Source of the DNA: Triglochin maritima | Lineage: Eukaryota; Streptophyta; Magnoliopsida; Alismatales; Juncaginaceae | Assembly (NCBI GenBank): GCA_963682175.1 | Contig: OY821791.1 | Span: 19,744,542 to 19,808,541, forward strand | Direction of reading: 5' to 3' | Length of the DNA stretch: 64,000 bases | Shown here: positions 47,040 through 60,294 of the stretch, piece by piece | Layout of the letters: each line of letters opens with the position of its first letter | How positions within the stretch are numbered: the stretch's first letter is position 1 | The notes under the pieces: generated by a model | What the model was told of the DNA's origin: nothing | The model's input: the letters and a program-made list of their open reading frames with translations, nothing else | Database searches by the model: none | Translations under genes and position numbers: made by a program

Positions 47040-48521
47040 TTGGTGCTTTGTGTTTTACGCTTTCTGATGTGTTATCAATTTCTGACACTTGAGAGTTAAT
47101 CACATCAATATGTGCTAATGTGTTTACGGGTTTTCGGTAGCACTTTGAATGTGTTTGATTGGTAGGTTACAATGTACTTTTGAATGGTAAGGTATATTGC
47201 TCAAACAACGAGCTTTTTATAGGGAACTTCAAGGAAAAGGAAGGATTAATTACCTCCGTCGACAGCTGAGTTATCTTGACGTTGGGGTATTTCAACTTTG
47301 TCGTATGGGTACGTTGGTAAATGATTTAACATATTGAGGAGTGGATCCTGTTGGTAGATGACTAATATATTTCTTCTACAAAATTCTTTGATGTAAGTTA
47401 AATCTTTGATGGTTAAGCATGTGGATGGTGGGGGTTAATTTAGTTCTAGGGTAAAATTATCAATATGTTATGTTATCAACATGTTAATTTTTTATTAATT
47501 TAGGGAATGATGGTTCCTGGGGTAAATTGAAATGAGAGAATGGGTAAGTTTGATGGATGTCCTAAAATTAATAACATTTGTCAACTGGAAACTAGTTTAG
47601 GTTATTTATAAAAGAAATCATCATGAAGGTTTGTGGGGTAAATCTATTATGGTAAGTGTGTATGATTGAGTAACGCTAAAAATGATTAATATGGGAAAAT
47701 TGTGGCATACCTTTGGGATCTTTTGGTCGTTGGCTTTTCCCGGTTGTTCAAGATGATGGTTAGTCATCACGTTTAAGCATGATGGTTCCTAAGGTAAATT
47801 TGAATGAGAAATCGGGCAAGTTCGGGCAAATATGTGGTACCATTTACGAAGTGCGTTGGGGTAACTTGTAACTTTATTCTCTCTTACCCATTCTCTCTAT
47901 TCTAATTTAACCCAGAATCTATCATGTTCCAACTTATCCATTCTCTTAATTTAATTACCTCTACTATCGTGGGGGTAAATTAAACATTAGGACAATAGTA
48001 AATTCAATGATATCATAAGGTAAATACATTCACCATATTATTGTGCAAATGATAGCTCTATGACTACATGTTCTTTAGTTGAATCATTTTTAGCTCCAGA
48101 GGGTAAATTGAACGAACATAGGGAGATAAATTAAACAACAACATGGGGGTAAATTCAATAATAAGATTAGGGTAAATTTAAAGATATCATGGGGCAAATA
48201 CATTCCAATGTTATGCTCCCATATTTAATGTGTGGAAGGCTATTTTCTATTCATGTAATTGGGTATATTAACACACTAACTATGTAGGGGTAACTTCTAA
48301 TTCTAACTTATTCTTGATCCCTTAATAGTTTGTCTATTGGTGATGTCATCATAATTCTAGGAATAATAAAGGAGAATTTTGTGTTGCCACATTGTCTTCG
48401 ACATTACTGAAGGCTTGCACTAAAGTAGGGATCCAGTTATGTACACCATGCTGATGGATGACTTCCGTGGCAAAATCACATGCAATTGTCAATATTTTTG
48501 AACATGTTGGGATCTTGTGTT
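47040..48521. repeat. Repeat-rich region, left of the solo LTR
   Basis: Short diverged repeats of the form GGGGTAAATTGAAT...GAGAATGGGTAAGTTTG appear at about 47514, 47776, 47985, 48110 and 48148. Near 47870-47950 the same motif appears in the opposite orientation. No gene is supported. Confidence 0.5.
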
Positions 48522-50588
48522 TGAAATAAATGTGTTCTAAAAATTTTACTTTTAAATGTTTTTTATTATGAATTGAATGTATTGAACATTTTGTTCCTGA
48601 TTAATGTATTCGTCTTTTGGTGTTAAGGAAGACTCTTGGTCCTTAACCGTAGAGTTCTAAAAGATTATGGTGAATTACACAAATCAAAAGTAATTCACAA
48701 TCATAGTAATTGACATGAGACATTGATTACCGGGTTAAGATTGTCATGTTGGTTAAAAGAGATATTGTAGCTTTGCAAATATTTAACAACATGAGTATAT
48801 GAAATGGAAAATGTTTCTTTCATATATTGAATTGACTTAACAAATGAAACATTATGGAATTGTGATTGTGTCATTAATGTTTCATTGTATCTTTTAATAC
48901 TAAAATATGAGACCTATATTTTTTCACATAAGTAGTGTATGATTTGATTATTATCAAAAGTTATCATTGCGAATAGTGATAAATGTATTAGTTGGTTATA
49001 TATAACTTGTGGTGGGAAATGTGATATGTCAAAAGATTATCATTGTTCCTCTTGACTTGAGTGATGATATTGTTGGGCCCCATGATGACGCAAAATTATA
49101 ATGTGCACAATTTAACTTGTGTATAGTACATATTTATAATTAGCTTAAGAGATCAAAAAATGAATATACAATACAAAGATGACATATTTCTATTTAATAT
49201 AATATTCTCAATATCATGAGGCAAGGGATAGACACAAGTGATATTAAATATCACTAAATGGATCGTGTTTAGTTCGAGTGAGTAAAACATCTTTATTATT
49301 TGGGTAACTATAATGTGTAGATAGATACCACTTATAGTTTATGATATAAAGTGTTTTATATCATAAACAAAATAACTTAGATCATCCTATTGGTAACACC
49401 ACAGAACTAGGAAACAAGGAATTTGATTTTACATTTTATATGATGTATTAAAATACATGTGGTAAAATATTAAGATTAACGTGTCGGGATTACGACATGG
49501 TTAGAATAATTGATAAATTTATATGAGATGTAAATATATTATGGGGTATAATGTTTGACATTATATATGATAATATGTTGCATATTATAATGTGGTTTGT
49601 AATAACATAAAATATAAATTTGCTAAAACCCCAAAGATCAGATTTTGTGGGATATTGATCCAAAATTTGATGAAGGCATAGATCAGTCAAACCGATCGAC
49701 CGTGAGACAAATGTGGTTCAACCGAAATCAGGGACTTTTCCCGATTGAGAAACGGTCGACCGTTTGACAAACGTGGTTCAACCGAATTCAATGATTTTTC
49801 ATGATTGAGAAACGGTTGACAATTTGTCTCGACCTGGCTCGACCGAAACCAAGAACGTTTTCTTATGGTGAATCGGTCGATCGGTTGGACGTGTTGTCCG
49901 ACCAAAATTTTCGATTTATAACCGATTAGTCAAATGGTTGGCTATTTCGGTCGACCATTTGCACACGGTTTTGTCTAAATTAATAAAAGGATTTCTCTGG
50001 TTATGGGTTGGATTTGTTCCAATTTGGTCAGAGGAGATTATAGGATGATCACGTGTCGAAATATGATTGGTTTAGAGGAGCTATTAACAAGGAATCATGT
50101 GTGATGAGTTACACATGATGTGGGATGGAGGAAGCACTATAAATAGGTCCCTCATCTCTTCCTTGTTTACATGAATGCAAAATTTTATCCTCTCCATATT
50201 TCTCCACAAAATCCATCCAAAAATTCCCTTGTTAGTTGAGTATTTGAGAGATTAAATTCTCAGGAGCATTGAAGGGGTAATTAGCTAGATTCTAGCCTTG
50301 ATTTAGAGATCGATTGACTAGTTCAGATCTTGTTTAGAGTTTGGTGAACACTTGGAGGAATTCCGAGGTGATCCGACATGCAACCCATGTTTCTATTGGT
50401 AAAAGGGATTCAATAATCTCCTAGGTATGATCAATTCTATGTATTTCAATATTAAATAGTTTATTATATATATTGAAATAAAATTAGGAATTTGTACATA
50501 AAATTGTTGAAAAATATGAAAATTGATCTTAAATGCTTGCATTTTTTAAAAAAATATACAAAATAAGTATAAGGTACGAAATCCTACA
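48522..50588 (+). mobile_element. Diverged copia solo LTR
   Basis: 2067 bp, starting TGAAATAAATGTGTTC and ending CCTACA. It is recognisably related over its whole length to the LTRs at 38, 9784 and 39768. It is flanked by GTGTT/ATGTT (one mismatch). It contains a TATA-like box (CTATAAATAG, about 50150). Its palindrome cluster (49692-49957) is mostly degraded, with only one or two exact sites. It is clearly the oldest or most distant member in this window. Confidence 0.88.
49692..49957. repeat. Degraded palindrome cluster in the diverged copia LTR
   Basis: Sites such as CGATCGACCG, CGGTCGACCG, CGGTTGACAA, GGCTCGACCG and CGGTCGATCG stand in the same part of the LTR as the intact clusters in its relatives. 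Confidence 0.75.
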
Positions 50589-52570
50589 ATGTTGCCACAT
50601 ATTTGTAGTTAGCAAACATAAACAAATCAACAAGGAAATTCCTTAAAAAATTGTACTTAATCGTTTGAGAAAATATGTCAAGCAAAATCTTGGGGAACTA
50701 CCCAAAAAATGTGCCCTTGGTGATGGATACTGTACATTGGCAAGAAGAAACAATGTAGTTCTGTGCATTCTTTGGAGATGGACCAATCAGACGTTTTATG
50801 CAAGAACTACCCTCATTTGCTGAAATTTTGAAATGAAACTTCCATAATCCATCAACCCTAACCGGAATATTATATCCACACCACCCCTCTAACGTCGCAC
50901 CCTAACCAGAATATTAGATTTCCAACTACCCTTCTCTCAATTTAAATTACCGCAAGAACCAATAAACATAACACCTATCAAGCTACCCAAAATATGACTA
51001 ACCATCCCCACGTTGGACTGGTACATGTCACTGGAAAAGCAATCCAAAAGGTATGGAACCACATCAACTTTTGTGGCTAAAATTTGATATTGCTCAATTT
51101 CTTGAAGAATTACTTCTTATTGAATGTTTATTTTACAAGTCAATGGTACCGCATACTTACTCGAGTTTGCCTCGATTGCTAATTCAAATTTACCTCAGGA
51201 TCCATTATGCTCGAACGTGACCACTAACCAACAACTCGAACAACCGGTACATGCTAGTGGCCAACAAATAAAAAATGTATGACACAGTTTCACCACATTA
51301 TTCATTTTTGTTAGGTCACTCAAACATACCCATTCTCTGAATTCAATTTACCCCCACGAACCTTCAAGCTGTTACATTGTAAATTTACCACACGATCCAT
51401 CATGCTCCATTTTGCTAACTAATCCTCCCCATGCTTAACCATCAAAGATTTAACTTACCTCAAATATTTTTGGGTCAAATTATATTAATCATCTTTAGTA
51501 GTGTCTCAAACTTACACATTCACGTAATTCAACTTACCCCACGTGCCAGCACACTCCATGCTGAACCATCAAAGTTTGAACTTACCTCTAAACTATTTTG
51601 TCAGAATATATTCATCATTATTACAAGTCACTCAAACTTACCTATTCTCTCAATTTTAATTTACCCCAGGATCCATCATGTTAGAAAATGTTTAATAAAG
51701 TTTCCCCAACTTTGGGTTTTTTTGGGTCCAGGTAGTTGTGACTGGAGTTGTAATAACAATAGAATCTACATGTTTAAACATGTTTGTCAATTAATTAATC
51801 AATGTTAAATCCATGTTTCATGTAGATGTTGATGAAGATATCATTGCGTTTGATTTTTTTAAAGCTTCTACAAGTAAAAAATAACTTCTTTTATTGTGTC
51901 TCAAAATATTTGATTCTTTGACCTCATTGTTTATGGTTTTCATGGTCAAACATGTTGGAACTTTTCAAAATGGCATGACCAACAAGAAAATCAGCTCGAT
52001 TAGATCATATGTAATTAATCTTCTTGAATTAATGATATAGCATAATATAGGGAAATTTGTCATTAGACTTGTTGGTGTAATTCTACTTGGCTTCCTATTT
52101 CAATCAATTACGTAATCTTATTTTGCTTCATAGATCTTGGGTCGACATATGTTTCTCATTTTATGTAAACCATCAAACTTACCCCTTCTATCAATTAGGG
52201 TTACTCCCACAAACTATCATTTAATCGATTCTATTTACTCCAAGCTACCCCTTCTATTAAATTAAAGTTACCCCCTATCGCATCTAAAGTTACCCCAACA
52301 TTCCTTTTTAATAGTAAAATATTATTATTGAGGTTTTTTTATTTGATTCATTGTTGTTTTATGTTTTTATTGTTTTACTTTTATTACTAATTATGTGTTT
52401 TCTTTTGTGTTATCTTCACCATGCAGCTAAATGTAGGTTCTTTTGACAATCATCCCAATATACTCATTGTCATGTTTACCTCGAGAGTTATTTTTCAATT
52501 TATCCTACAAGTTTTTTTGTTTCCCTCACTATATTATTGACATATTGTTTTATAATTAACATTGTATCAT
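50589..52570. repeat. Repeat-rich region, right of the solo LTR
   Basis: It continues the region left of the solo LTR, but motifs are mainly in the opposite orientation: TTACCCATTCTCTCAATTTT with AATTTACCCCAGGATCCATC (51170-51700), and TACCCC runs near 52180-52300. The frame at 51431-51808 is a chance frame across these repeats. Confidence 0.5.
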
Positions 52571-53953
52571 TGTTTGATATGTTTTAATTAACGGCAAGTG
52601 CACGGCCGCGTTGAAGCGGTGACAAATACGGGTCATCCACAAGGAGGTGTGTAGACTCTGGTTTGTTGGAAGGAAAGTGGGAAAAGAGGGGAAGAAGTTG
52701 TGATTACACTAACCTAGACTAACTACACTAAACGAGTAAGCATCAAATAAGGAAAACAAAAGCAAGGGAAATTGAAAGTTGGAAATCAGAAATGGAAAAC
52801 CCCTAAGGTGTGGAGTGTGTGCACACATGTGAAAAGATGGTGAAGAATGCATTCTATAGGCACAAATGTAGTAGTGTTTTCATGCATAGGGAGTGTCTAA
52901 AGGTTATGGCAAAACCTATCAATCCATTCAGTAACATAGTTGATTAACATTCATATACACAAGCTGGTGATTTCAGAACCTAAACAAGCATGGAAGGTGT
53001 CTAAGATGTGTGGAAAAACCCATCAAGTGTAGTATTCTACTCTAACAAGCAAGCATACATTCACATTTATCAACACAATCAAAATATAAAGCATTCATAT
53101 CCATTCTTTAATGCATGTATGAATATCATCTCCACCCCCAAATGGGGATGAATCTACTCACTACACATTACTCTAACAATTAAACTAAAAAAGAAAAGAA
53201 ACATTCTAACAACTTTAGCCTAGAATCAAAGAGATAAAACTAAGCTAAGCATGCATAAAGAAACAACATAAGAACAAAACAATGGAAAAATTATTTTATT
53301 AGATGACTCACATTGAAGGTAGCATTCTTCTCCACCTTGAGATTTTTCTCCAAGGCTTACTCCAAGAAGAGAGAATGCCACCAAGCAATGGGTGAATACA
53401 ATGGAAGGTGAAGAGTTCTATTTATAGCCATAGAAAAAGATAATCCGGGACAATCTCCCGGTATGGGACTAAACAAATACCAGAAATAGACTAAATACAT
53501 ACTAATACATGCTCCACATAAATCTTAGTGGATCCGGACCAAAAGTGACCGCCAATTGGCGGTCTACAGTGATCGGATCGCTCTGGATTTTCTTGTGGGC
53601 TTTTCTGGAAGGCTTTGTTTGTCTTTGATGCATCTACTTCGCTTGTTGGAGCTCCGACCCGAATAGAATTGCCAAAATATTCCCCATGATGGTGTGAAGT
53701 ATTCTTGTTTGCTCATTGGTCCTTCGATCTTACGTTCAGGTCCTTCGATCTTACGTTCAGGTCCTTCAATCTTGCATCGTAGTCCTTGAGTCTTTCAACT
53801 CAATCCTTTTTCATGCTTTTGGGTCCTTTTATGACTCTTCTCTTCAAACCTATTTATTTCTGAAATTTAAACATAAAACTCGTCACGTAATATTGTTTAG
53901 GTGAAAGATAATGGATATAAGATACAAATATAAGCATGAAATGATGTCAATCA
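52571..53953 (-). mobile_element. Athila-type solo LTR, reversed
   Basis: 1383 bp, + strand TGTTTGATATG...GATGTCAATCA, with perfect flanks ATCAT (52566-52570 and 53954-53958). Read on the minus strand it begins TGATTGACATC and ends with GTGCACTTGCCGTTAATTAA, then CATATCAAACA, like the LTRs at 54299-58239. A minus-strand TATAAATAG box lies near 53421. Confidence 0.92.
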
Positions 53954-54298
53954 ATCATCATCGTTTGTGATTGTAGTATTATGTTCTCACGTTCTTATAG
54001 TTCTATTTAAGTGTGGATGTCTGCTTAACAATGTTGTGAACTTTATTCCATGTTATAGGGTACAATTTTATTTCAATTTAACAGGAATAGCAAACTAGTG
54101 CAATATTTTATGTGGGAACACAAATGTGTTATCATTGTTGTTTGCACTTATACATAATACACATGGTAATTTAAAATATATGGATGGGTAATTCCATAAG
54201 ACATTATGTAACAAGTGAACAAAAACTAAAATGAAACATACAAGGCATCAAGAAAAAAATAAAGTCTTAAAGTTCGCGGAAATATACACAATGTGTGT
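53954..54298. other. Spacer between two Athila-type insertions
   Basis: AT-rich, no gene or repeat recognised. The last five bases (TGTGT, 54294-54298) are the candidate left target site of the next element. Confidence 0.4.
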
Positions 54299-57200
54299 TG
54301 ATTGACATCATGTCATGCATACATTTGTGTCTTATATCCACTTTCTTTAACCTAAATAATGCTACGTAACTATTTTTATGTTTAAGTTTCAGTAATAAAC
54401 AGGTTGGAGGAGAAGATGCAAAAAAGGACCTAAAAGCAAATCAAGAAACTCCACTCAATCATGAGGAGTCTTTTGGCAATTAGATCCGGGACTAAACTCC
54501 AATAACTGATCCGAGTGCACTCCATGTGAAGAATTGAAGAAATAAAGATGATATCTGAAAATTGGTCGGATGCAGGAAAAAATGCCCACCAATTTGTGGT
54601 CTAAGACCGCTAATTAGCGGTCTATTTTTCTTAGAAGCCGACCCCGTTTTGCCCGGATATAGGTTATGTTTTTATTTCTATTATGAGAATGTTTCATTAG
54701 TCCCACATCGGGGGACTATCCCCGATTACCTTTTTCTATGACTATAAATAGAATTCTTCCTCCTCCCTTGTAATACTACCCATTGCTTAGGGGCATTCTC
54801 TCTACTTGGAGTAAAGCCTTGAAGCAAAACTCAAGTGGAGAAGAATTCTACTTGTAATGTAAGTTATGTAAATAAAATAATTTTTCATAGTTTTGTTTTT
54901 AATGTTCTCTTTTTAATGCTTGCATGCTTAATTTAGTTTTGATTTCCTAATCTTACTATAACTAGTTAGAATGCCTTTCTTCTTTAGTTTAATTGCTAGC
55001 ATAATGTGTAGTGAGTAGTTCCATCTCCTTTGGGGGTTGAGATGATGTACATATATGTTGTGAAGTTTGGATGTTTGATGAATTTTTGATTGTGTAAACT
55101 TGTATGTTTGTAAGTTCATTGGGGATGTTTTAATCATCTGCATGTTGGAGGATTTTTGATGGATTTTGCCACAACAATTAGACACTTCCCATGTTTAGTT
55201 TCCTCAAGTTTATTGACTGAAATTTCCTGATGAATATGCTACATGTTAGTTATGTGTTTGTATTTTTAGTTGCTTGCTTGATTGATTGAAGAAACTTTGT
55301 TTTGATGGGTTTTGCCTCAAAATTTAGACACCTCCCATGCTTAGCTTTGTTCTTCACATGAGTTAATGATTTTGATGAGTCTTTCCATATCTTTAGACAC
55401 TTCTAATGCTTAGCCTAATCTTATGATAATGAAGTAGTAATTGCCGATACGTCGTTTGAATGGATTGATAGATTTTGCCAAATCTTTAGACACTTCCTAT
55501 GCATGAAGACACATGATTGACATCATATCATGCATATATTTGTGTCTTTAGACACTTCCTATCCTTTATTTTTAGCCTAAGCAATGCTACGTAATGGGTT
55601 TTATGTTTATGTTTTAGGAATAAACAAGTTTGAGAAGAAGAGACTAAAAGAGGACTTAAAATCAAGAAAAAAGACTAAGTTGCAAGACTTATGGACTGAG
55701 GTGCAAGAGAGAAGGACCCGGATATAAAACCAGAAAGACTAATGAGGAAATCAAGAAGTTCCACACCATTATGAGGAGTATTTTCGCAATTAGATCCGGT
55801 CCCAAACATCAACAACCAAATTGGGCTCATCAAACATCACAAAATCAAGCCAGCAACGAACCACCGAAATTCAGACTCAATCAAAGCTATTTGGACCGCC
55901 AATTGGCGGTCCAAATTGGTCCAAAAGTTTCATGGTTGAGTCGGAGCGTGTATTATGTTGTATTTAGTCCATTTATGGTATGCGTTTTAGTCCCATACCA
56001 GGGGATTGTCCCCGATTACCTTTTTTATGCCTAAAAATAGAACTCTTCTTTCTCCTTTGTATTTACCGATTGCTTGGTGACATTCTCTCTACTTGGAGTA
56101 AAGCCTTGAAGCAAAACTCTAGTGGAGAAGAATGCTAGTTGTAATGTGAGTCACGTTAATAAAATAATTTTCTTAGTTAGTTTCATATTGTCTCATTCAA
56201 TTCTTTCAATTCTTGCATGCTTAGTTTAATTTTGTTTTTTTTCTTTTCTTAATGATTAGTGAGTAGTTCCATCCCCTTTGGGGGTGGATATGATGTACAT
56301 ATATGTTGTGAAGTTTGGATGTTTGATGAATATTTTGGATTGTGTAAATTTGCATGTTTATATGTTCATCGGGGGTATTTTAATCATCTACACGTTGGGA
56401 GATTTTTGATGGGTTTTGCCATGAGATTTAGAAACTTCGCATGCTTAGTTTCCTCATCTTTATTGTCTGAAATTTCATGTTGAATATGCTACATGTTAGT
56501 TAAGTGTTTGTATTTGTGGTTGGTTGCTTGATTGATTGAAGAAACTTTGTTTTGACGAGTTTCGTCGCCATAAGATTTATACACTTCCCATGCTTCACTT
56601 TGTTCTTCACATGAGTTAATGATTTTTTATGAGTCTTGCCATATCTTTAGACACTTCTCATGCTGAGCCTAATCTTATGATAATCAAGTAGTAATTGCCG
56701 ATACATTGTGTGAAGGGATTGATAGATTTTGCCACATCTTTAGACACTTCCTATGCATGACAACACACACACGACACACACACATACATGCTTACATGCA
56801 TCATTCATCACTAATTTCACTTCATATGTGCACTGATTGACATCATATCATGCTTACATTTGTGTCTTATATCCATTATCTTTCGCCGAAATAATGCTAC
56901 GTAATGAGTTTAATGTTTAAGTTTTAGGAATAAGCAGGTTTGAAGAGAAAATGCACAAAAAAGACTCAAAAGAAAGGAAAAGGACTGAGTTGGAGGACCT
57001 GGGCATTGAGATGCAAGAGGGAAGGACCCAAACGTTAGCCCAAACGACCAATGAACAAATCAAGAAACTCCACACCATCTTGAGGAGTATTTTGGCAATT
57101 CGATTCGGTCCTGAGCTCCAACAACCTAACTGGATGCATTACACATGAAGACATGAAGCCAGACAACCACACCCCAAGACTAGGCCACATCCAGACCATA

Positions 57201-58239
57201 TAGACCGCCAATTGGTGGTCCAAGATCGCTGATTGGTGGTAGGTTTTGGTTTATATCCGCTAAGACTTTGGCGGGTCATGTATTAGGTTGTATTTAGTCT
57301 ATTTTTGGTATACGTTTAGTCCCCTACTGGGGATTATCCCAGATTACCTTTTGCTGTGGCTATAAATAGAATTCTTCCTCCTCATTTGTATTCACCCATT
57401 ACTTGGTGGCATTCTATCCACTTGGAGTAAAAGCCTTGAAGCAAAAACTCAAGGTGGAGAAGAATGACACTTGTAATGTGAGTCATGTAAATAAAATAAA
57501 TTTTCTTAGTTTCATTTAATATTGGCTTTTAATTCTTACATGCTTCTTTAGTTTAATTTCCTTTCATTTAGCTTCTTTAATATTTCATGTTTGTTTAGTT
57601 CAATTTCCTTTCATTAGAATGTTTCATTTTGTTAATGTAATGATTAGTGAGTAGTTCCATCCCCCTTTGGGGGTGCAGTAGATGTCTATACATGTTATGT
57701 AGATGGAATGAATGCTAAACATTGTTCTATGTGAGAAATATTAGTATGCTTGTATGAATTAATAAGAACTCTTAACTTGATGGTTTATGCCATAATGTTT
57801 AGGTACATTGCATGCTTGTTTATGTTCTTAATAGCAAACTTGCCATGCTCATATTAATCACCTAAGTTAGTGCTTTAAATGATAGGTCTTGCCATTAAGT
57901 ATTTCGTATGCATTAACAAACACTAACTTCACTTGAGCTTATTGTATGCATTCACAACACTTATTTTATGTGTACACACACTCCACCTCTTAGGGGTTTT
58001 TCATTCCTGATTTCTATCTTCTTCTATTACTCACTTAGTTTCATTTCCTCCCTCACTTTCATTTCCTTCTTTGCTGCTTACTCGTTTTGTGTTGTTTAGT
58101 TTAATCAATCTCTTCTCCCCTTTGTTTCCCACTCGCCTTTGAACTAACCAAAGTCGACACACCTCCCTGTGGATCGACCCATATTTGCCACCGCTTAAAC
58201 ATGGTCGTGCACTTGCGGTTATTTTAAAATGTTCAATCA
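54299..58239 (+). repeat. 5' LTR of the Athila-type element, with tandem triplication
   Basis: The LTR start TGATTGACATCAT appears at 54299, 55514 and 56834. Copies A (1215 bp) and B (1320 bp) lack the terminal part, and only copy C (1406 bp, 56834-58239) runs to the true end GTTCAATCA. Copy C has the length of the solo LTR at 52571. TATAAATA boxes stand at 54743-54750 and 57361-57368. In copy B the box is damaged (CTAAAAATAG, about 56031). Only 62 bases of the 3' LTR are in the window, so whether it is also triplicated cannot be seen. Confidence 0.82.
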
Positions 58240-58245
58240 AAATTT

Positions 58246-58263
58246 TGGCGCCGTTGCCGGGGA
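58246..58263 (+). other. Primer binding site (tRNA-Asp)
   Basis: TGGCGCCGTTGCCGGGGA, seven bases after the LTR end, is complementary to the 3' end of plant tRNA-Asp, the usual primer of Athila elements. Confidence 0.92.
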
Positions 58264-59383
58264 GGTGCTTTGTCTAGACTTTGGTTTGGACGGTTCAAGT
58301 GGTTTTAATTTTTTGTTTTTAGTTGTCGTTTATTTTAGGGATCCTCAGGATCAAGGGGAGGCTACTAGAGAAGTTGGAGGCAAAAATAAGCTAAAGTGAC
58401 CGCCAACTTGAGGCCTGGTAAGTTTGTTTTGCTCCAATTTTCGTTGTAGTTGGTTTCTTCAATTTAGTTGTCTGGGAGTTCAAGTTTGCATATTTAAACA
58501 TGAAGCTAGCTCCCAGATTAATCCATTCCTCTTTTAAGACAACTTGGACCTTAAAACTCAAAGCAAAAGATTAGATTGAATGTCATCTAGGTAATGCATC
58601 AATTGTAGACCTTGCACGCATTTGTCTTTTCTTTTACATTTTTGTTGTAGATTGCTGGCATGAGGTACATGCACCCATTCTCTCATTCATGCATGGTTAA
58701 AGCATGCATTAGTTAGTAAGGTACATCGGGACAAGAGTGAGGTGAGTGCTTGTTTGGTGAGTTGCTTGCTAGCTTAAGATTTAAAAACATTTTTTAAGGG
58801 GCACCACCTATAGTCTTCAAAGATAAGGTGGGGGATTTCATCACCCTCCCTTAGCCCCAAAAAGCACTCTCAAGTAAAGCCTTAATCTAAAATCAAGTAG
58901 ACATTGGCCAATACGACTCTGGCGCATTAGGAGAGTGATCCGGTCACGACCGTTATAGCCTGATCGACATCACCCACTTTGTCGATAGCAGGAGAGACAA
59001 GATCTCCAGATCTTGGCTCACTTGCTGGGCTTTGTGGTCTTCTTCATAGGGAGGTGAGGTGTGTTGAGGCCGTGTGACCTCGTAGTTAGGCATCGTCTAG
59101 CTGTAAGTACCCATAGTGACCGTAGGCTGTTTGAGCCGTGTTTGCTAGACTAGGCTTCTACACTAACCATTTGCCCACGCTAGTTTTTAGGGACTCTTCC
59201 CTTCTCCTCTGAGACATCTTCTTCTCACGTAGTTCTACATTCTAGTATCCTCCCCTTTACACTCTCTGTTAGCATTTTAGGGTCGAGTCGAACACTTTTT
59301 GCGAGCTTAGCCTCGTGGTGGTGAGAGTGGTCCACTCGAGAGTTTTTTATTGAGATTGATGGTTACATTGGAGACCATCCATA

Positions 59384-60294
59384 TTGTTAGGACCATATCA
59401 ATTCTCCCTGGTATTCCAGACTCATGCAACCTGGGGTCAGACTAACACCCCGTATGGTTGTGATAGTTTTAATTATGTGGCTGAGCAATCTTCAAATTGG
59501 GATAGTATGAGAGAGGCACATATTGCTAGATCACCATCTAGTTATGTCGGATCATATGCTGGTCAACAAACAGAGAGATTACAACAAACTTTGCCTCTTT
59601 CATGCGTGTGGTAGGCGACATGAGTGCACCGGTGGCTCCAGTAGCCGTACCGTGCGTTTGTTGTGGGTTGAGTGGTCATGCTATCGGGGAATGCCATTAT
59701 GTTCCCCCAAAGCCTGAGTATGAGCATACCTTTTCCCAAAATGCTCAATATGACAATTACGCATCCGCGTACAACCAGAGAGGGATGGATTCGTGGGGTG
59801 ACAATTCTTTTTCAAATTCTTATACTTCATTTTCACCCCAGTATCCTCCTCCCGAATACCCAGAATTCTACCAACACCCCACTTCAAGTCATTGGACTCA
59901 TTCTCAGCCCATCAACACCCAACCCCAAAATTTTCCAAGCTCTGACTTAGACCTCATAGTTGACCACATACCTGATTCCTTGAAACAAACTCTCCTTACG
60001 TTCATGGAAACCACTCAACAGTCCATACAAAATATGGTACTGCAAGTGAGTCCAATGTCGCAGCAATTACGTGAATGTGAGGAGAGTAACTTTTCTTGTC
60101 AACATGAGGATTCATCTTTTGATATCGAACCACCACCACATCCACAAATTCAAAGCACAATCTTTCAAAGTCAAACTCCTAGTCAATCTGAGGGACTTGG
60201 GGTTTCAATTCAGGATCACTTAGTGGAGGATTCGATTCAAATTGAGAAAAACAAGGACCAAATTCATTACGAGTCGGCGCAGGATTGTGCCTAA
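59384..60294 (+). pseudogene. Athila-type gag remnant (zinc-knuckle region), copy 1
   Basis: Two frames, 59384-59614 and 59602-60294 (230 codons), carry the part of gag around the nucleocapsid knuckle. The motif CVCCGLSGHAIGEC fits C-x2-C-x4-H-x4-C. It is followed by a Tyr/Asn/Ser-rich stretch with a GMDSWGDNSFSNSY motif, a proline-rich stretch and a helical segment (FMETTQQSIQNMVLQVSPMS) like that after the knuckle in Athila gag. The N-terminal capsid part is not recognisable and no enzyme follows. A further open stretch 60307-60504 continues a related frame after a stop. Whether any protein is made is unknown. Confidence 0.68.
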
